From contig CM030933.1 of the NCBI GenBank assembly GCA_018136815.1, positions 3,149,144-3,213,143 of the forward strand: 64,000 nt of DNA. Reading direction: 5' to 3'. This document shows, piece after piece, positions 19,601 to 31,149 of this stretch. The position numbers and the translations under genes are program-made. Under the pieces are notes generated by a model that was given only the letters and a program-made list of their open reading frames with translations, was not told the origin of the DNA and did no database searches. Origin of the DNA: Isochrysis galbana. Its lineage: Eukaryota > Haptophyta > Isochrysidales > Isochrysidaceae. Numbering within the stretch: the first letter of the stretch is position 1; every line of letters begins with the position of its first letter.

Positions 19601-20640
19601 CGCTGCCAACTCAGCGCAAAGCTCGTCAAAATGCGTCGGCAACACGGCAGAGGGCGATGCATGAGTGCTCGCGTCCGGCCGCCGCAAGGCTAGAGCAGCT
19701 TCGGCGAGATGGCGGGGCAAGATGACGGAGGAACCGCTAGCCCGGGCACGGGAGGCGGCTAACATTTGAAGCTCGCGCGTAGGGGCGCGGGCAGCTTCAG
19801 TAGACTTGGCGGCGAGGAACAACCAACCACGGCGATCCGGTGGATGGCCTCGGCAGTAGAATTCAGGGGAGGGGTCGTCGCCCTCAAGTTTCGGTGGCTA
19901 GACCTGAAGGGGGTTGGCCCCGGCGGGCGATCCCTGGAATGGGATCCTCCGGAGAGCGAGAGAAAGAGGAGACGCCGGCGTCCATGTGGTGCGCGACGTG
20001 GGATCGTAATCGACGGCCCCTGCGTCTCCCGAGGCTGGAGTGACCACGGCGTGAGCGCGGAAAGCCGCAGCTCCCTTGGAACCTTCAACTTCATCGACCC
20101 CGGAAGCCGACCCTTCCGGGTCGGGAACCAGGTCAGAAACGAGAACAGGTGCAACTTCGAGACGAGAGAATGAACACGATGACGGAGAATATAACGAACG
20201 GGGAGAGAGGTGAAGAGGAGACACTAGTCTCCGCCTCAACAGCACGAGAACCTACGGTAGACAACGACGATTCGTCCGCAGAGCGCTCCGGCTATGGCCC
20301 TTGGGAGAGAGGTCTCCAGAGGGTCCGCCGGGAAAGAGCAGAAACAGGTAAAGCAGCAACACGTTTTCGTACGCGGCAGCGGCCACGTCGGACCTATCAT
20401 AGAACCTAGAGCAGAGATGATACCGAGTCGACAGCCTCGAGGGCTTCACAACTGTTCGTTACGAAACGAAGAGACCGAAGACGCGTCGAATCTACCTAGC
20501 CCACCCCCTTGGGCAGGGCCGTCGGGGGGTGAATCCAGGATGAAGATGCGTCGAAAGACCTAGGAGAGTTAGAAGGAACCGATGACAGCATAGTATCCGT
20601 AGAAACAGACTCCAAGAGGGCAGCGGCGAGAATCAGCCCC
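19601..20640 (-). other. Chromovirus region upstream of the methyltransferase
   Basis: No domain recognised. A minus-strand frame (19822-19586) has an alanine-rich segment FLAAKSTEAARAPTRELQML followed by ILPRHLAEAALALRRPD. The frames are broken like the rest of the element. Confidence 0.4.
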
Positions 20641-23541
20641 TAACATCCTAATAGCGTGCGAAGTAATAGAAGAACTTGTAGACGTACACGAATTCGGAGA
20701 GTCGGGTCGCGACGATCTCCGGGCAAACCTGTTCCAGGAGCCCGGGTCAAGTGTCGACTCCGGCTTCCGAGATAGCCGTTCGGCGGGGCTTCAGCCGGCG
20801 AGGCGGCTCCCACCGTCGAGGACTGAATAGAGCTAGAGACAGGGGAGAATCGCCGCGTTGACAGCTCTTCTCCCAAGCGGCGTAGGGATCGGATCGGGAT
20901 GGTGGTGGTGGCGTTCGGGCCACCGCCCGCGATGTCTCCGCAGGGTTTGAAGACGGGACCCCGCCGGACCCTACTGAGGCTTAACCCGGACCATCGAGCG
21001 AAGAAGCTATGAATGTGCTCGTCGATCCACACTCTCCGCAGCCAGCCTACACAGAAAGCGAATATATGGCTGACAGATGACGGGGTTGTGAGCACCGTCT
21101 CCCGTGCCATATTTCCAGGCTTCGCTGGCTGGAGTGCCAGGAGGAGCGTGAGGTGGAAAGCGCAGAAGGCACAGCCGTTTCGTTCGTCCATTCGGTGATT
21201 CCCCTATTGATATCGTCCGTCCGTGGAGTTTCCATTGAATTATCGGCCGTCGGCACTTTGCTAGCGCCGCCGAGACCCTTGGGTGCTTGGCATAGCTGCT
21301 ACGGCCCAGAAGCGGGCTCGGGCCGATTCCAAAGCTCGGGCGTCCACCGGGATACGCCCAGGTCAGGCGGTAGCCCTGGCCGTTCGCCGGCGGATGCAGC
21401 GACGGCTGGGCGGCCGAGACGAGCCTCCCTTTCGACCGGGTGGATCGGTTAGTATAGCCGGCAACGGTGAGTTGGAGTGGTAACTGCCGGCGGTGCAGCA
21501 GCCCGATAATCAGGCTTCGAAGCAGGCGAGTGTCCCTGTCGCGAAGAGCTTCAGCCACGGTGGCTTGGACGGCTGCCTGCACGGCGGCGACCATGTCCGT
21601 GGTCGAAGCGGTCTTCTGGGACGAGGAGTCTCGTTCTTTGCCTCGCCTGAGGCCTTAGTGCGTACGCTAGCGCGGTTTGCTTCGTCGAGGTCCGGGATTG
21701 ATGACGCTTCACCGGCCTGCTCGTAAGGCTGAGGTACCGTTGGCAGAGGTTGACGCACGAGAGCGCCGACCGACCTAGCTCGTGGTTCTCTACGCGGAAA
21801 CGAGTCTCCGCGAGCACCTCCGCAAATTTAATCGCATTGTCGACGCCGCGCTGAGGATCAACCTATCGTTCCGGATGATTTCTTCGAACCTCTGGTTGAT
21901 CTCATGGGCCATGTTTGGATGATCCCACACGTTGGTGGAGTCAACCGCGGAATCGCCAAGCTTGCGGATGTAGGCGCGAACCAAATTCTTGCTGAGCTCA
22001 CATAGATCAGCGCCGGCCTCGCGCTCCTCATGCGGTCCACTCCATCGACGCCGAGTCTTTCGCGAAACCATCGGCCCCGTTTGCGAAGGTCCGTCGCATT
22101 TGCGAAGAAGGACGTCAGCAGCGAGGACAGGATTGAGAGCGAGGGCGCGGTCCTCCACTAGATCGAGGAGGAAGGCGAAGATGCAGAATTGCCGCTGGAA
22201 TTGGCTCCGGCTGCCGCGAGGAGGGAGGTAAATATTTCGCGATGATCGCAGCCGAGCGCTAGTGCCGCTCCAACGGCTTGATGAGAGTTAGCGAATTCGT
22301 TCCAGGCTGTCGCCGCGGTTTGAACGTTATCGGAGGCGAGGGCCTTTGGGAAGCGGAGCTCCGAAAGCTCTTTGCCCATCTGACCTGATGGTGAAGGGTT
22401 TGCTCGGCTGAGAAGCGGCTACGCACCCATTTGAGCAAGTGGTCCTCCTCCATGAAAATTCGGCAATGCAAACGTTGCCCGCCAGGGAGAGGTTGCTCTT
22501 CAAATGGTGTGGATGAGCTCATGCTCGTCGGAGTCGCGGTAAAGGCGGCCAGATCGCGTGAGGGCAGGGCGAGGAGATTTTCCACTCGCTTACAACTGCC
22601 TCTCGCTCATCCATCCCCACCGCAAGGCAGGGTCGCGAGGGTGGCGGAACGGCACCACCGGGGTCGGGCCCCGGTAAGGGCTCTGATCCTGGCGGCGGGA
22701 TTCCGATTTGGAGGTCGGGTAGCCGACCGTGGAACCTAGTAGCCGGAGAGGCGTGGCCCTTTTGGTCTAGGGCAGGAGGCTCGTCCATGGATGGTTCCTT
22801 CTGAGCCGGCCTAGCAGAATCCGCAGCCGCCTCGGTCCGATCCATGGACGGACTTGAAGTGGGCTCTTGGCGGCTTGGAGTAGCTGAGTCAGGCTTTGAA
22901 CCCTGCTTCAACTTGATCCCGGAGAAGCCCCTCCCTCGCCTCTGCGCGGCAAGGGATGACTGTAGGCGCTCCACAGCCCCTTTTAGGGTGTTGGTCTGCG
23001 CTTGAAGCCTTGCCATTTCCGCATCCTGACGCGCCGCGGCCGTCTCGATCGGGGTGATCTCTTGATCAAGACCCCTTTGATGACGGCGGGCATAGTCCCG
23101 GTAAGCGGGGCTTCGGAAGCTGATCCCTCCCCTTCACCGACCTCAGACTCATCATCTCGAAGGTGAGGAGGGGGTCAAACTGATCAGAGGGAGGGACCTC
23201 CTCACCTCATTGGCCAACTCAGCGACGCTGAAGTTGGCCTCATGCGGGAGAGGGTCATGCTCCACCATGGCCCGCTGTGATTGCACCCGGTGGGTGCCGA
23301 AGAAGCGGACAAATCCTCGCCATCCGCCACGAGCTGATCGGAGCCAGTCGTGGAGATAGCAGCCGGGTGATGGGTGCCATTGGTGTAGCCTCAGAAGCCG
23401 TGGATCACTCGGACATCCCACGGGAGCAAAAGCTGCAGCGGGCAGAGAAGGTTCCCTGAGGGGTTCCTCCTCTGCGGCCGAGGACGCAAGCTTCGATTTC
23501 GTGCTTGTCGAGTCGAGCGGAGCCGGAGGGCTCTGAGCCAC
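20641..23541 (-). pseudogene. Gag-like region of the chromovirus (broken)
   Basis: Its position after the 5' LTR leader and before the protease marks it as gag. Pieces in different frames include a predicted coiled-coil start (MARLQAQTNTLKGAVERLQS), a helical stretch with HLLKWVRSRFSAEQTLHHQV and PKALASDNVQTAATAWNEFA, then ADLCELSKNLVRAYIRKLGD. These are compatible with a capsid domain. No clear CCHC zinc knuckle was found. Assignment rests mainly on position. Confidence 0.5.
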
Positions 23542-24324
23542 TCCGTCGCGAGCAGCACGGCGGCTACGCGGCGCTTTGCCCTCCCCCCACCGGGAGTCGG
23601 GTGAATGAAATTCTGGACTGGGTCGGCAACCCCATTTGGGTGTCTGGACGGGGACGAACGGCGAACGAAGGGCTGTGGGCGGCGAGGCCTCTAGCGCCTA
23701 GTGTGTTGGGTTTAAGAGATTGTTAGACCTACAAGAATCTTCCTCAGGGAGGAGCTAGCTGCTGAGTGCAGCGACGCAGCGAACAACGAGGAACGAGCTG
23801 AGAACAACAGGATACACCGACTCACGAACACACCGGAATCATTCACCCAAACCAAGCAAATTATCAAGCAACCGCGACCCCAAATCACCGATAACTCAAA
23901 CACGTCGCGAGAGACGGAGAGAGAGAGCGAGAGAGAGAGAGACTCCGCAGCGACGGCCGGAGCGTGTCTCCGTTGTAACTTCCCACGTAGCGGAGAGTCC
24001 GAAGGGGAGCGTCATGTCGCGCGACCACGGCGATCACTTTGGATACAGATCGCAACGAGATATCTTCACGACCGAATAAATCTTGCCGTTGAGCGTGAAC
24101 CTTCTAGACGCTTCTAACGAACAACCCTGAGTAGCAACCAAGGGGAAGAAACACCAAAGGGGCCAAGGCTTGCATGTAACTTGCATCAAGGGGAAAGATT
24201 CCCTCACCTAGGAAGCGAACCTACACCGGTCTCCAAGGGGAGATGGCAAATTAAACCTCAAATCTCGAGCGGATAGAGCAACCGACTCGCTCGCCAAAAC
24301 CTTGACCGAGAAGAAAGAAGCAAG
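23542..24324 (-). other. 5' leader of the chromovirus
   Basis: About 780 bp between the gag-like region and the 5' LTR, with no supported coding region. It contains an AGAG-rich stretch at 23905-23945. The minus-strand bases directly inside the LTR (CTTGCTTCTTTC) do not match a standard tRNA primer-binding site. Confidence 0.5.
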
Positions 24325-24804
24325 GACCTACAAGCCAAGGGTAGCGGACCTAGGGAATGTGAGAGGAAATTTCCGAACGCCAACGCCAAACGCCGAACGC
24401 GGGAAGGCAACGAAACCCTAACCAGGCCAAGCAGAACCTACGAAGAACAGGCCTGGACGACAACGAAAGTGAGCAGGTCCCAAGAAAGAACCGGAACCCA
24501 ACAAGAAACGACAAGCCTTGCAAGAAGCTAAACAAGCCTTCACAAGGTAACCTGAGAGCCTGAGACAAGCGCGCAGCGAGTGACAGGCGACCTGGCTCCT
24601 TTGGGTCAAGATTACCCGAAAGGAGGAAACCTGGAATCTAGACCTGACAAACAGGCTAGAAGGAACGAAACGAGAACTCGAATTCTAGATCGCTAGGGAC
24701 GAACCCTACCAACCTAGATGTACCTGAGCTTCACCGTGTGGCCGCACGGCGAAGGACCTGGAAACAAGAGCCTGGAAATCGCATCATCTAAGATGAATGC
24801 GACA
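24325..24804 (-). repeat. 5' LTR of the chromovirus
   Basis: Direct repeat of 12511-12990 with an offset of 11814 bp and about two substitutions. The outer sequence after 24804 is unrelated to the LINE sequence flanking the other LTR. Confidence 0.95.
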
Positions 24805-24950
24805 AATCAGCCAGCCGTGGAGCCCATTGGACGTCCGACGTCTCCGAGGGAGGCCCGGAGAGGCCAAGCTCGCCAACATCATCAGCAGTACCCGCTACCC
24901 GCTTCGATGACCTCAAACTCGAACTGGCCGCACTGCTCGACATCAAACAA

Positions 24951-25951
24951 AAGTCGCGTTCCGTCAAAAGAGGGCCAGGTGTTAATTTTGTTTTCATTTG
25001 CAATGCATTATCAGCAATTAGTATTGTTGTTGTAAAGACGACTACAAAGCTAATCACAACATACAAGAACGCGGCGCGTGCGCGTAGCCTCCCGCACGTG
25101 GTAACCCCCAGCTACGCAGACTGAGTTTTCATCTTCTTCGTCTTTTTCTCACACCCCTCATCCTCGATCCTATTGTCGATGTCGTTCTGCTGGCAGGCGA
25201 CGATGTCGTTCTGCTGGCAGGCGACGATGTCGCTTGGCTGATCTTGGGTGACGAGTGACGAGGTCCGTGACGCGTGCGAGGACGGCCTTCTTGTTCTCCA
25301 TAAGAGTTTGCCAGCTGCTCGGCGCACTTGCACCATGGGACTCGTTTCAGCGTACGCGACCGCCGTGATGTATTCCATGCAGAGGTATGCGACGGCGGCC
25401 TCGTCTCCAATGTAGTTGATCTTTGGGATCTTGTCGTACTCATCGGAGTAGTCGCCGACGAGCATGAGCTGTGACCTTCATCCGCTTCAAACCGCGCATT
25501 TACGCTGCACACCGCCCGCACGAGTGCGCGGCTTGCCGTACTTCTTTTTACATTCGCCACAGAGGCCGTTCCACATGCTTAGCTGATCCTATGCGTGCAC
25601 CGTCATGGTCTCGTCGCGGAGTGCGTAAAGCACAAACGGAGTCTTGGGGGCAGTGCGGTAAGGCCGACCAAGAGCCTTCGCAACGGAACTGATAAACTGT
25701 TGGCTGCTCGACTCGACGTAAGGGAACTCCGCGCTCGAGCACCTGTACACCTTGACCGGCATCTGCCTTCCGAGTACTTGTGCATGTCGTAACCGCGGAG
25801 GACGATCCCACTTCTTCTCCTCCTTCTTCGAACTCTTCAGCACAAACTTGCGAAAGTTGAGCTCGCGCATCTCATCCGCGTCGAGGCGCACGCCCGTGCC
25901 ATCCGAGTCCACCTTCTTCTCGAAGAGCACAAAGTTGACGTACATGCGGCC
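24951..25951 (-). repeat. Unidentified repeat family X, copy 1, with decayed coding sequence
   Basis: Starts sharply with AAGTCGCGTTCCGTCAAAAG followed by AGGGCCAGGT; the same 30 bp start copies at 50066 and 54989. From 25105 it shares with 54989-55345 the segments TGAGTTTTCAT, TTCTTCGTCTTTTTCTCACA and GTTTGCCAGCTGCTCGG. On the minus strand the first open part (25945-25589) reads MYVNFVLFEKKVDSDGTGVR, then MRELNFRKFVLKSSKKEEKK, and a later part reads MLVGDYSDEYDKIPK, INYIGDEAAVAYL, METSPMVQV-like. I do not recognise the protein. A 27-bp duplication (GACGATGTCGTTCTGCTGGC) lies at 25190-25230. The copy runs into the scaffold gap at 25952. Confidence 0.6.
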
Positions 25952-26051
25952 NNNNNNNNNNNNNNNNNNNNNNNNNNNNNNNNNNNNNNNNNNNNNNNNN
26001 NNNNNNNNNNNNNNNNNNNNNNNNNNNNNNNNNNNNNNNNNNNNNNNNNNN
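25952..26051. other. Scaffold gap (100 N)
   Basis: Exactly 100 N bases; a fixed-length placeholder, so the real distance between flanks is unknown. Confidence 0.99.
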
Positions 26052-26189
26052 CCCAGGTGAACCGATTGGTACAGTTAACATATTCAGCAGCGCTTCCCTT
26101 CATGACAAGTCTTGACGTCTTGACTCCCTCACGTGTGTGCGCATCCAAAGACCAAAGATGCTCGCTCCGGCCCGAGGGATGGAACCCTA

Positions 26190-27070
26190 GATGGGAAATA
26201 ATACAGCGAGTGGGGTTCCAAATACGGTAAATACAGTCTGGTCGAACGCGCGCACCGGGCGTAGACTACAATGGATAAAACACCCCGACATCCCATTCCA
26301 TTAAAAGGCGCCTCCGAGAAAAGAAAGGGCCCCATCTGGGACTAGGCCTACTAGATTGGGATAATCACATCAAGGCACTACAAGCCAAATGGATCCTGAA
26401 TTACTTGGACGCCCGACAGGCGCAATGGAAACAAGTGCTCGACGCTTGGTTCTGCCGTATAAACCTAGGGAGGGCAGCGGTCCTCTCGACATACCCACGA
26501 ATAAGCTAACTGACGGGATAACTGGTTCAAGTAAAATTCCGGAGTTTTGGAAACAAGCGCTGCACAATATTCTCGCAAACTCAATTTCACGCCTCTAAAA
26601 ATGAGTAGGGAAGGAGCACTCTCACAACCCATATGGGGCAACCCGATACACCCGGGCCCCAAGCTGAACCCCACGTGCACACGTGGGCGAAGCTATGGAA
26701 TAAGCTAGAATGCAATGCCATACACAACGTGTTTAGGGACTTCGGCGCGTCAACGCCATATTGCAGCGAGGAATGCGCACAATGTCTTAGAATTAGAAAT
26801 AACGAAACATACATACCCTTTCAGGGAGAATACATCCCAAGAGATAAATTCTTGGAAACATGGAACACCATAGTGAACCACGCCATGGCGATGTTGACGA
26901 CACTAGCGAATCAGACGGAAAGAGGAACCACGACACCACAGCGGGAAACCGGGGTGCAACACGACCCGGAAGTACCTCCTCCGAAAATACACATAACCCA
27001 AGACGGTAGCTACTTCGCTGAAATCAAAGGCGTGTGGCACGAAGCGGAGCCTTCATACCTAGGTAGGTAC
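26190..27070 (+). pseudogene. LINE ORF2 fragment, decayed
   Basis: Homologous to the C-terminal half of the LINE protein at 56-59 kb but on the plus strand. The reading LGLGLLDWDNHIKALQAKWI is followed by LDARQAQWKQVLDAWFCR, then after stops and shifts TWAKLWNKLECNAIHNVFRD, FQGEYIPRDKFLETWNTIVN and HDPEVPPPKIHITQDGSYF. It ends near EPSYLGRYPF. Several stops and frameshifts are present, so it is older than the 56-60 kb copy. The AAATAC-rich segment just upstream also occurs at 4430-4510. Confidence 0.85.
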
Positions 27071-28396
27071 CCCTTCCGTCTCCTCGCATATCGAGCCAGT
27101 GGTCACGCTCGATCTGTTAGGATGCGACCTTAGTGATTGAACACTTTTTTACCTTTTGGGTGGTGGCGGTTGAACGCATTTAGCATTTATTTCCACATGT
27201 TGGGTGGTGGTGGTGAATGTGAATGTGAATGATTTTCTCCTCGCCCTCGCGGCCCTTCCCTCTTGGCTCTGGCGCTTCGATAGCGCGATTGCTCCGGGTT
27301 GCCGAGAGGGCGCCGCCGCCGTCGTGCGGTAGCCGGGCAGGCCAGGAGAGGGTAGAGGTGGGCGCGCGGCGGTGCAATCCATCGAGACCAAGACCAAGTA
27401 TAAATCGTAAATTCAAGACCAAGTACCAAGCAGTATAAATCGTAAGCGTTCAATCAGCTGCGCGCGTCACTATTCATTTTTTTAAAACAACTGAGCGTTA
27501 GTGCCACTACTCCCACTAGCCCGGTACCAACACGACAGCCCTCAGCGCACCTGCCCGTACACCTTGGCGCGTGCTGTTGACACAGATACATACTCCTATG
27601 CACCCCTCCAAATCTCCCCTCTCGCATGCCCCCGGCTCCCATTCTAACTCCCCACAAGTTAAAATGAGGGAAAACCCATTGAGGCGGACCGGTCGACGCC
27701 GGCCGACTCTCCGGGAAAAAGCACCGGGGGGGGGGGGAGGAACCTCTCGTCGTGAAGAAGAACGGCCCTTACAGCTCTCGCCGCGAGCTGTCCTCGAGAA
27801 ATAAAAGACTGCGCCTCGAGATACCTGCCACCTTGGTTCCCGTAGGCGTCTTGAGTCTCCCCCTCCTCATCTTCCTCCTGTCGCCAGCCGCCCCTCTCCG
27901 CCCGTTTGCTAACGCAAACGGGTCTCGTTTCTCACCACACTCCATCGGGGGGGGTTGCAAATCCCCCCCTCTCTCTCGCTTCGCTCTCTTCCACCTCTCT
28001 CCCTGCGGCGCGTCGCCATGCGGCGCGCCACGGCCTGCTCTCAACGGTCCTTTGGGGGCGTCCAGAGGGCCAGCCAGGGCAGCTCAGGGGGCAGTGGAGG
28101 CTGGGGCTCAGCCCCTGGCCCCCCCTGCCTGCCTCTCCCACGCTTGCCTCGCTGGCCATGGGAGCCGCCCAGAGGCATCTGTCTGCCTGGCGACCAGGGA
28201 AGGGGGGGGGGTCAGCTCGAGGGCAGGCCCACGCAGGGCGTGGGAGTGCGGCTCGCGACCCGCGCCCACTGGGGGTCTGGGTGGTTGTGTTGAGTGCCCT
28301 GCTCATGCCAAAAGGCAGAGCATGGGGGTGACCGACAGGCCCCCCGGAGGGGAGTTGGTGCCTGAGAGGGGGGACGCGAGGCGCCCCCCCATGCTG
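27071..28396. other. Repeat-rich intergenic region
   Basis: Contains a (GGTGGTGAATGTGAATGTGA) stretch near 27205, a fragment of repeat R at 27245-27270, and the motif GCGCGCGTCACTATTCA at 27458, which recurs at 28416. A GC-rich block at 27950-28390 resembles the repeats at 9.5 and 34.7 kb (CCTGCCTCTCCC, CGCTGGCCATGGG). Long frames here are proline/glycine-rich on both strands and have no domain. Confidence 0.5.
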
Positions 28397-28416
28397 AACT
28401 AAGTATAAACTTAGTT
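28397..28416. repeat. AACTAAGT palindrome, copy 2
   Basis: AACTAAGTATAAACTTAGTT, the reverse complement of the copy at 9440, at the edge of a GC-rich repeat block. Confidence 0.85.
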
Positions 28417-28655
28417 GCGCGCGTCACTATTCAAAGCGTTGCTCAATAGCTACGGGGAGCAACCCAAACATACACACCAAACATCACGATGAATATTATA
28501 AATGAAGTCACTTGATCACAATGAGGGAAAGGAAGATAGACGGCGTCTAGAGCTCGGATGATTATAACGCAATAGTTAGTAGTTAGTGTGGGAGAACTGC
28601 AACAAAGACCAGCAGCGGGGTGTACGCACGGCCCATCCACTTGCAGGTGAGCAAG

Positions 28656-30605
28656 CTATGGCCGTGCATCGCACGAAAGCCTCTCTGTGGACCGGCGCAA
28701 CGCTTGCTCGAAGTACCGTAGCGGGCACATCTCGCCATCACTGCGCGGTAGGTCCGCAGCTTCGTGTGGATGACGTCGCCGACCCTGGCATCCCAAGATG
28801 CGGTGTGTAATGACTTTCCCGTTGTAAAGGACGCGAATATGCGGCTCGCCGTCACCGCGCCATCTCTTTCCGTTCCCTCCCGACGATGTCTTGTGTTGTG
28901 GGCGAAAGTCCTCAGGTGAGAATGATCCCCCATCGCCACCATGAGGACCCTGACGACCGGCTCCACCCATTGCACCGGCATCGATATCGGCTCTTCGTGC
29001 AACATTTTTCGTCCATACTTCCCAAACGATGCGCGAAGCGTAGGGCGGCCAGCCACAAGGCACTGGAGGTGTTTCAGATCCCAACGCAGCAAGGACTGGA
29101 GCAATGACAGTATCGTGACCGGAGTACAGCACAAAGCGAGGGCCCTTGCCTATAGACGCCAAGTTCAAATCTGAATCACGGGGAGCGGTGGTGTCACCAG
29201 GGAGCGGGAAGTGGGGAGAGGCAAAAGAAATCACCAAAGACTGCGGCGGGTAGCATGGGTGAGCAAGACAGGGCGCACTTTACTCTTACTGCCAAGGACC
29301 CGCAGCAGAGTTGACACATCCCCATCAGGAGCATAGGACTATTTGCCAAGGCTCAAGCCGTCAGTCTCACACGGCTTCGTGGCCTGTTGCATTCCTATCA
29401 CTCATCATACTAACAGCGAGCAGGGCGTCCTCACCATGAAGCATCCTCTCGAGTAGCGGGCGCATTGCAAGCCTCGACGCGTCGCTCCCTCCGTGAGAAC
29501 CCGAGTACCTTTCGCAATACCATCGGTCAGAAGCCCTCCAAAATCGCCTCGCAAGGCTATTTGCGATACACCCAGGCAGTGGGACCCCATGGCATGTATA
29601 TGCATAGAGTGGGTCAGCGACATGGGTTGCCAACCGATGCGAATGTTTGGGTAGCGCCGAGCGCTTGTTGCATCGCTCTAGCTCACGCCAAGCCTCAGGG
29701 TCCTCGCGCCATGTTTCAATCTGTCGGCGCGCAGCAGCAGCAGCTCCGGAGCAGCGGCCAATGCGTTGCCGCTCCCCTCCCGATGGGAGCTGGGACGTGG
29801 AGGAGATGAGCCCCACCCCTTGAAGGTCATCGCGGGTCTCATCCTCCATTGTCCAAATAGGCAGCCTTGCTTGGCGCTCCCCGGGTTGTGGGAGCATCGC
29901 GGGAGGAAGCATCGCATGAAGGAGCGAGGCAGCACTTAAGAGCGTCCGATCGTAGTTGGTTGAGCGAAAATGGAATGGCAGGCTCGCACCTCGCTCAGTG
30001 CTAGCATTCGCGCCAGAAGAGCTGGCTTCGTTCAAAATGGATAAATCCCTTACTAATGCATGGTCGTTCAGCATGGTAGTGTTGACGGACAGACCGTCAA
30101 ACAGGACCTTATAAGCGAAGCCTAGGTGGCGTCCAAGCGCAGCATGCTGCGCAAGCCCACGCGGCGTGAGCTGGCCCACTGCGCAGCCACCGCGCTCGCC
30201 GCTGAGACTGCCGAGCGGACGGAGTTCTCCACCACCCGCAAGCGAGCGCACGACGAACGCGGCGTTGAGCCGTTCGATCTCGTTGCGCGCCGCGTCGCAT
30301 CGGAGTGCAGGTGGCGCCCCCGCCGCACCCAAGCCGTTGAGTTCCGTATGCACCGCCGAGCGATCGCCGTGCCGGACGAGCAGCACGACACCACGGAGCG
30401 CCATCGCAGCTGATCCCCTTCCCTCTCCACCGCGGGGCATGTCCAGGTTGCAGTACGCTGGCGCCGTGTGAGGTTCAGGTGGTGCACGGAATGGCACGCG
30501 AGAGAGCTCTCCACTCACCAACACTGAGCCCAGCCCGAGCAGTGCCAGCGCGGCGCAGCACAGCAGCAGCCAGCGGACCCCCTCGCGCCGCATCCCCGCG
30601 CGCAT
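28656..30605 (-). CDS. Membrane-anchored histidine acid phosphatase (2-phosphoxylose phosphatase-like)
   Basis: Hydrolyses phosphate monoesters through a phosphohistidine. Two exons: 30605-29435 and 29170-28656, joined in phase 1 across a 264-bp GT-AG intron; about 561 aa. After the start comes MRREGVRWLLLCCAALALLG, a single hydrophobic segment that serves as signal anchor or signal peptide, so the enzyme faces the secretory lumen or outside. The catalytic RHGDR is at residues 78-82, followed by GCAVGQLTPRGLAQHAALG and FHFRSTNYDRTLLSAASLL. The second exon supplies the proton-donor motif FVLYSGHDTVIAPVLAALG, then WPPYASRIVWEVW and the C-terminal RVLYNGK ... GEMCPLRYFEQ. The pattern SGHDT...WPPYAS and GQLT..G..QH is closest to the PXYLP1/ACPL2 type that dephosphorylates xylose in proteoglycan linkers; the substrate here is unknown. 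The upstream in-frame ATG at 30791 would place the hydrophobic segment too far inside, so 30605 is preferred. Confidence 0.88.
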
Positions 30606-30905
30606 GTCCCCCCCCCTCCCCCCTCCACTTCCCACAGAAGGAGCCCCTGAGAACAGAGAAAGAGAGAGAAGAGGGGAGAGGGAGACGGGGAGGGAGAGAG
30701 CGAGCGAGGGAAGGCGGGGGAGCCCCTCCTCACCATGCAAGATCGGTGCTTGTACTTTTAAAGCAGGTGCGCGATCGATCCCCGTCTCCAAAAATGGAAC
30801 GATTCGCCCGCCCTCCGCGACGGCTGGCGCTTCTTCACTCTACACTGCCGCCACTCTAGGAGGAAAGCTTTACGGACTACTCCTCTGCTCTTCTCCCCTC
30901 TCCTG

Positions 30906-31075
30906 CTATATATATGTTACCCCCCAGGAGCCAACGCCCCCCGATAGCTATCGGGGGACCGAGAAAATCCCCCGAGAGCTATCGGGGGATAGCTCCTGGG
31001 GGGTGCCGTAAGCGGACCCCCCGATAGCTATCGGGGGAAGAGGAAATCCCCCGATAGCAAACGGGGGGTTCCTCC
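30906..31075 (-). promoter_or_regulatory. GATAGC palindrome array upstream of the acid phosphatase
   Basis: Three palindromes of the type CCCCCGATAGCTATCGGGGG, plus a half-matching CCCCCGATAGCAAACGGGGG, spaced by 10-35 bp. On the minus strand (towards the phosphatase) the array ends with ATTTTCTCGGTC, palindrome, GGCGTTGGCTCCTGGGGGG, TAACATATATATA. A TATA-like sequence sits at 30906-30915, about 300 bp before the start codon. Arrays with the same end lie before the genes at 32833 and 52871. Confidence 0.75.
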
Positions 31076-31149
31076 TCTCTTTGGCTCGCTCTCCTTCTCT
31101 CTCTCTTCCCCCCTCCTCTCCTCTGTTCTCCTTTCTCCTCTTTTCTCTG

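Larger units (their letters stand above)
12511..24804 (-). mobile_element. Ty3/Gypsy chromovirus with LTRs and a cytosine methyltransferase domain
   Basis: A 12.3-kb LTR retrotransposon on the minus strand. Reading down the minus strand: 5' LTR (24325-24804), gag-like region, methyltransferase, aspartic protease, reverse transcriptase, RNase H, integrase with zinc finger and GPY/F region, chromodomain, then a GGGGGG polypurine stretch directly before the 3' LTR (12511-12990). The domain order and chromodomain place it among chromoviruses. The coding part is broken by at least eight frameshifts although the LTRs differ at only about two of 480 positions. No target-site duplication is visible. 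The sequence inside the 5' LTR does not start with the usual TGG primer-binding site. Confidence 0.9.

Noticed and set aside
20641-23541. Independent host genes on either strand within the chromovirus gag region
   Set aside because: Frames are short, overlap on both strands and fit a decayed retroelement; no host domain was seen.
24805-24960. Target-site duplication flanking the chromovirus
   Set aside because: Bases outside the two LTRs (ending TCTCC and starting AATCA) do not match, and the LINE sequence on the left does not resume on the right.
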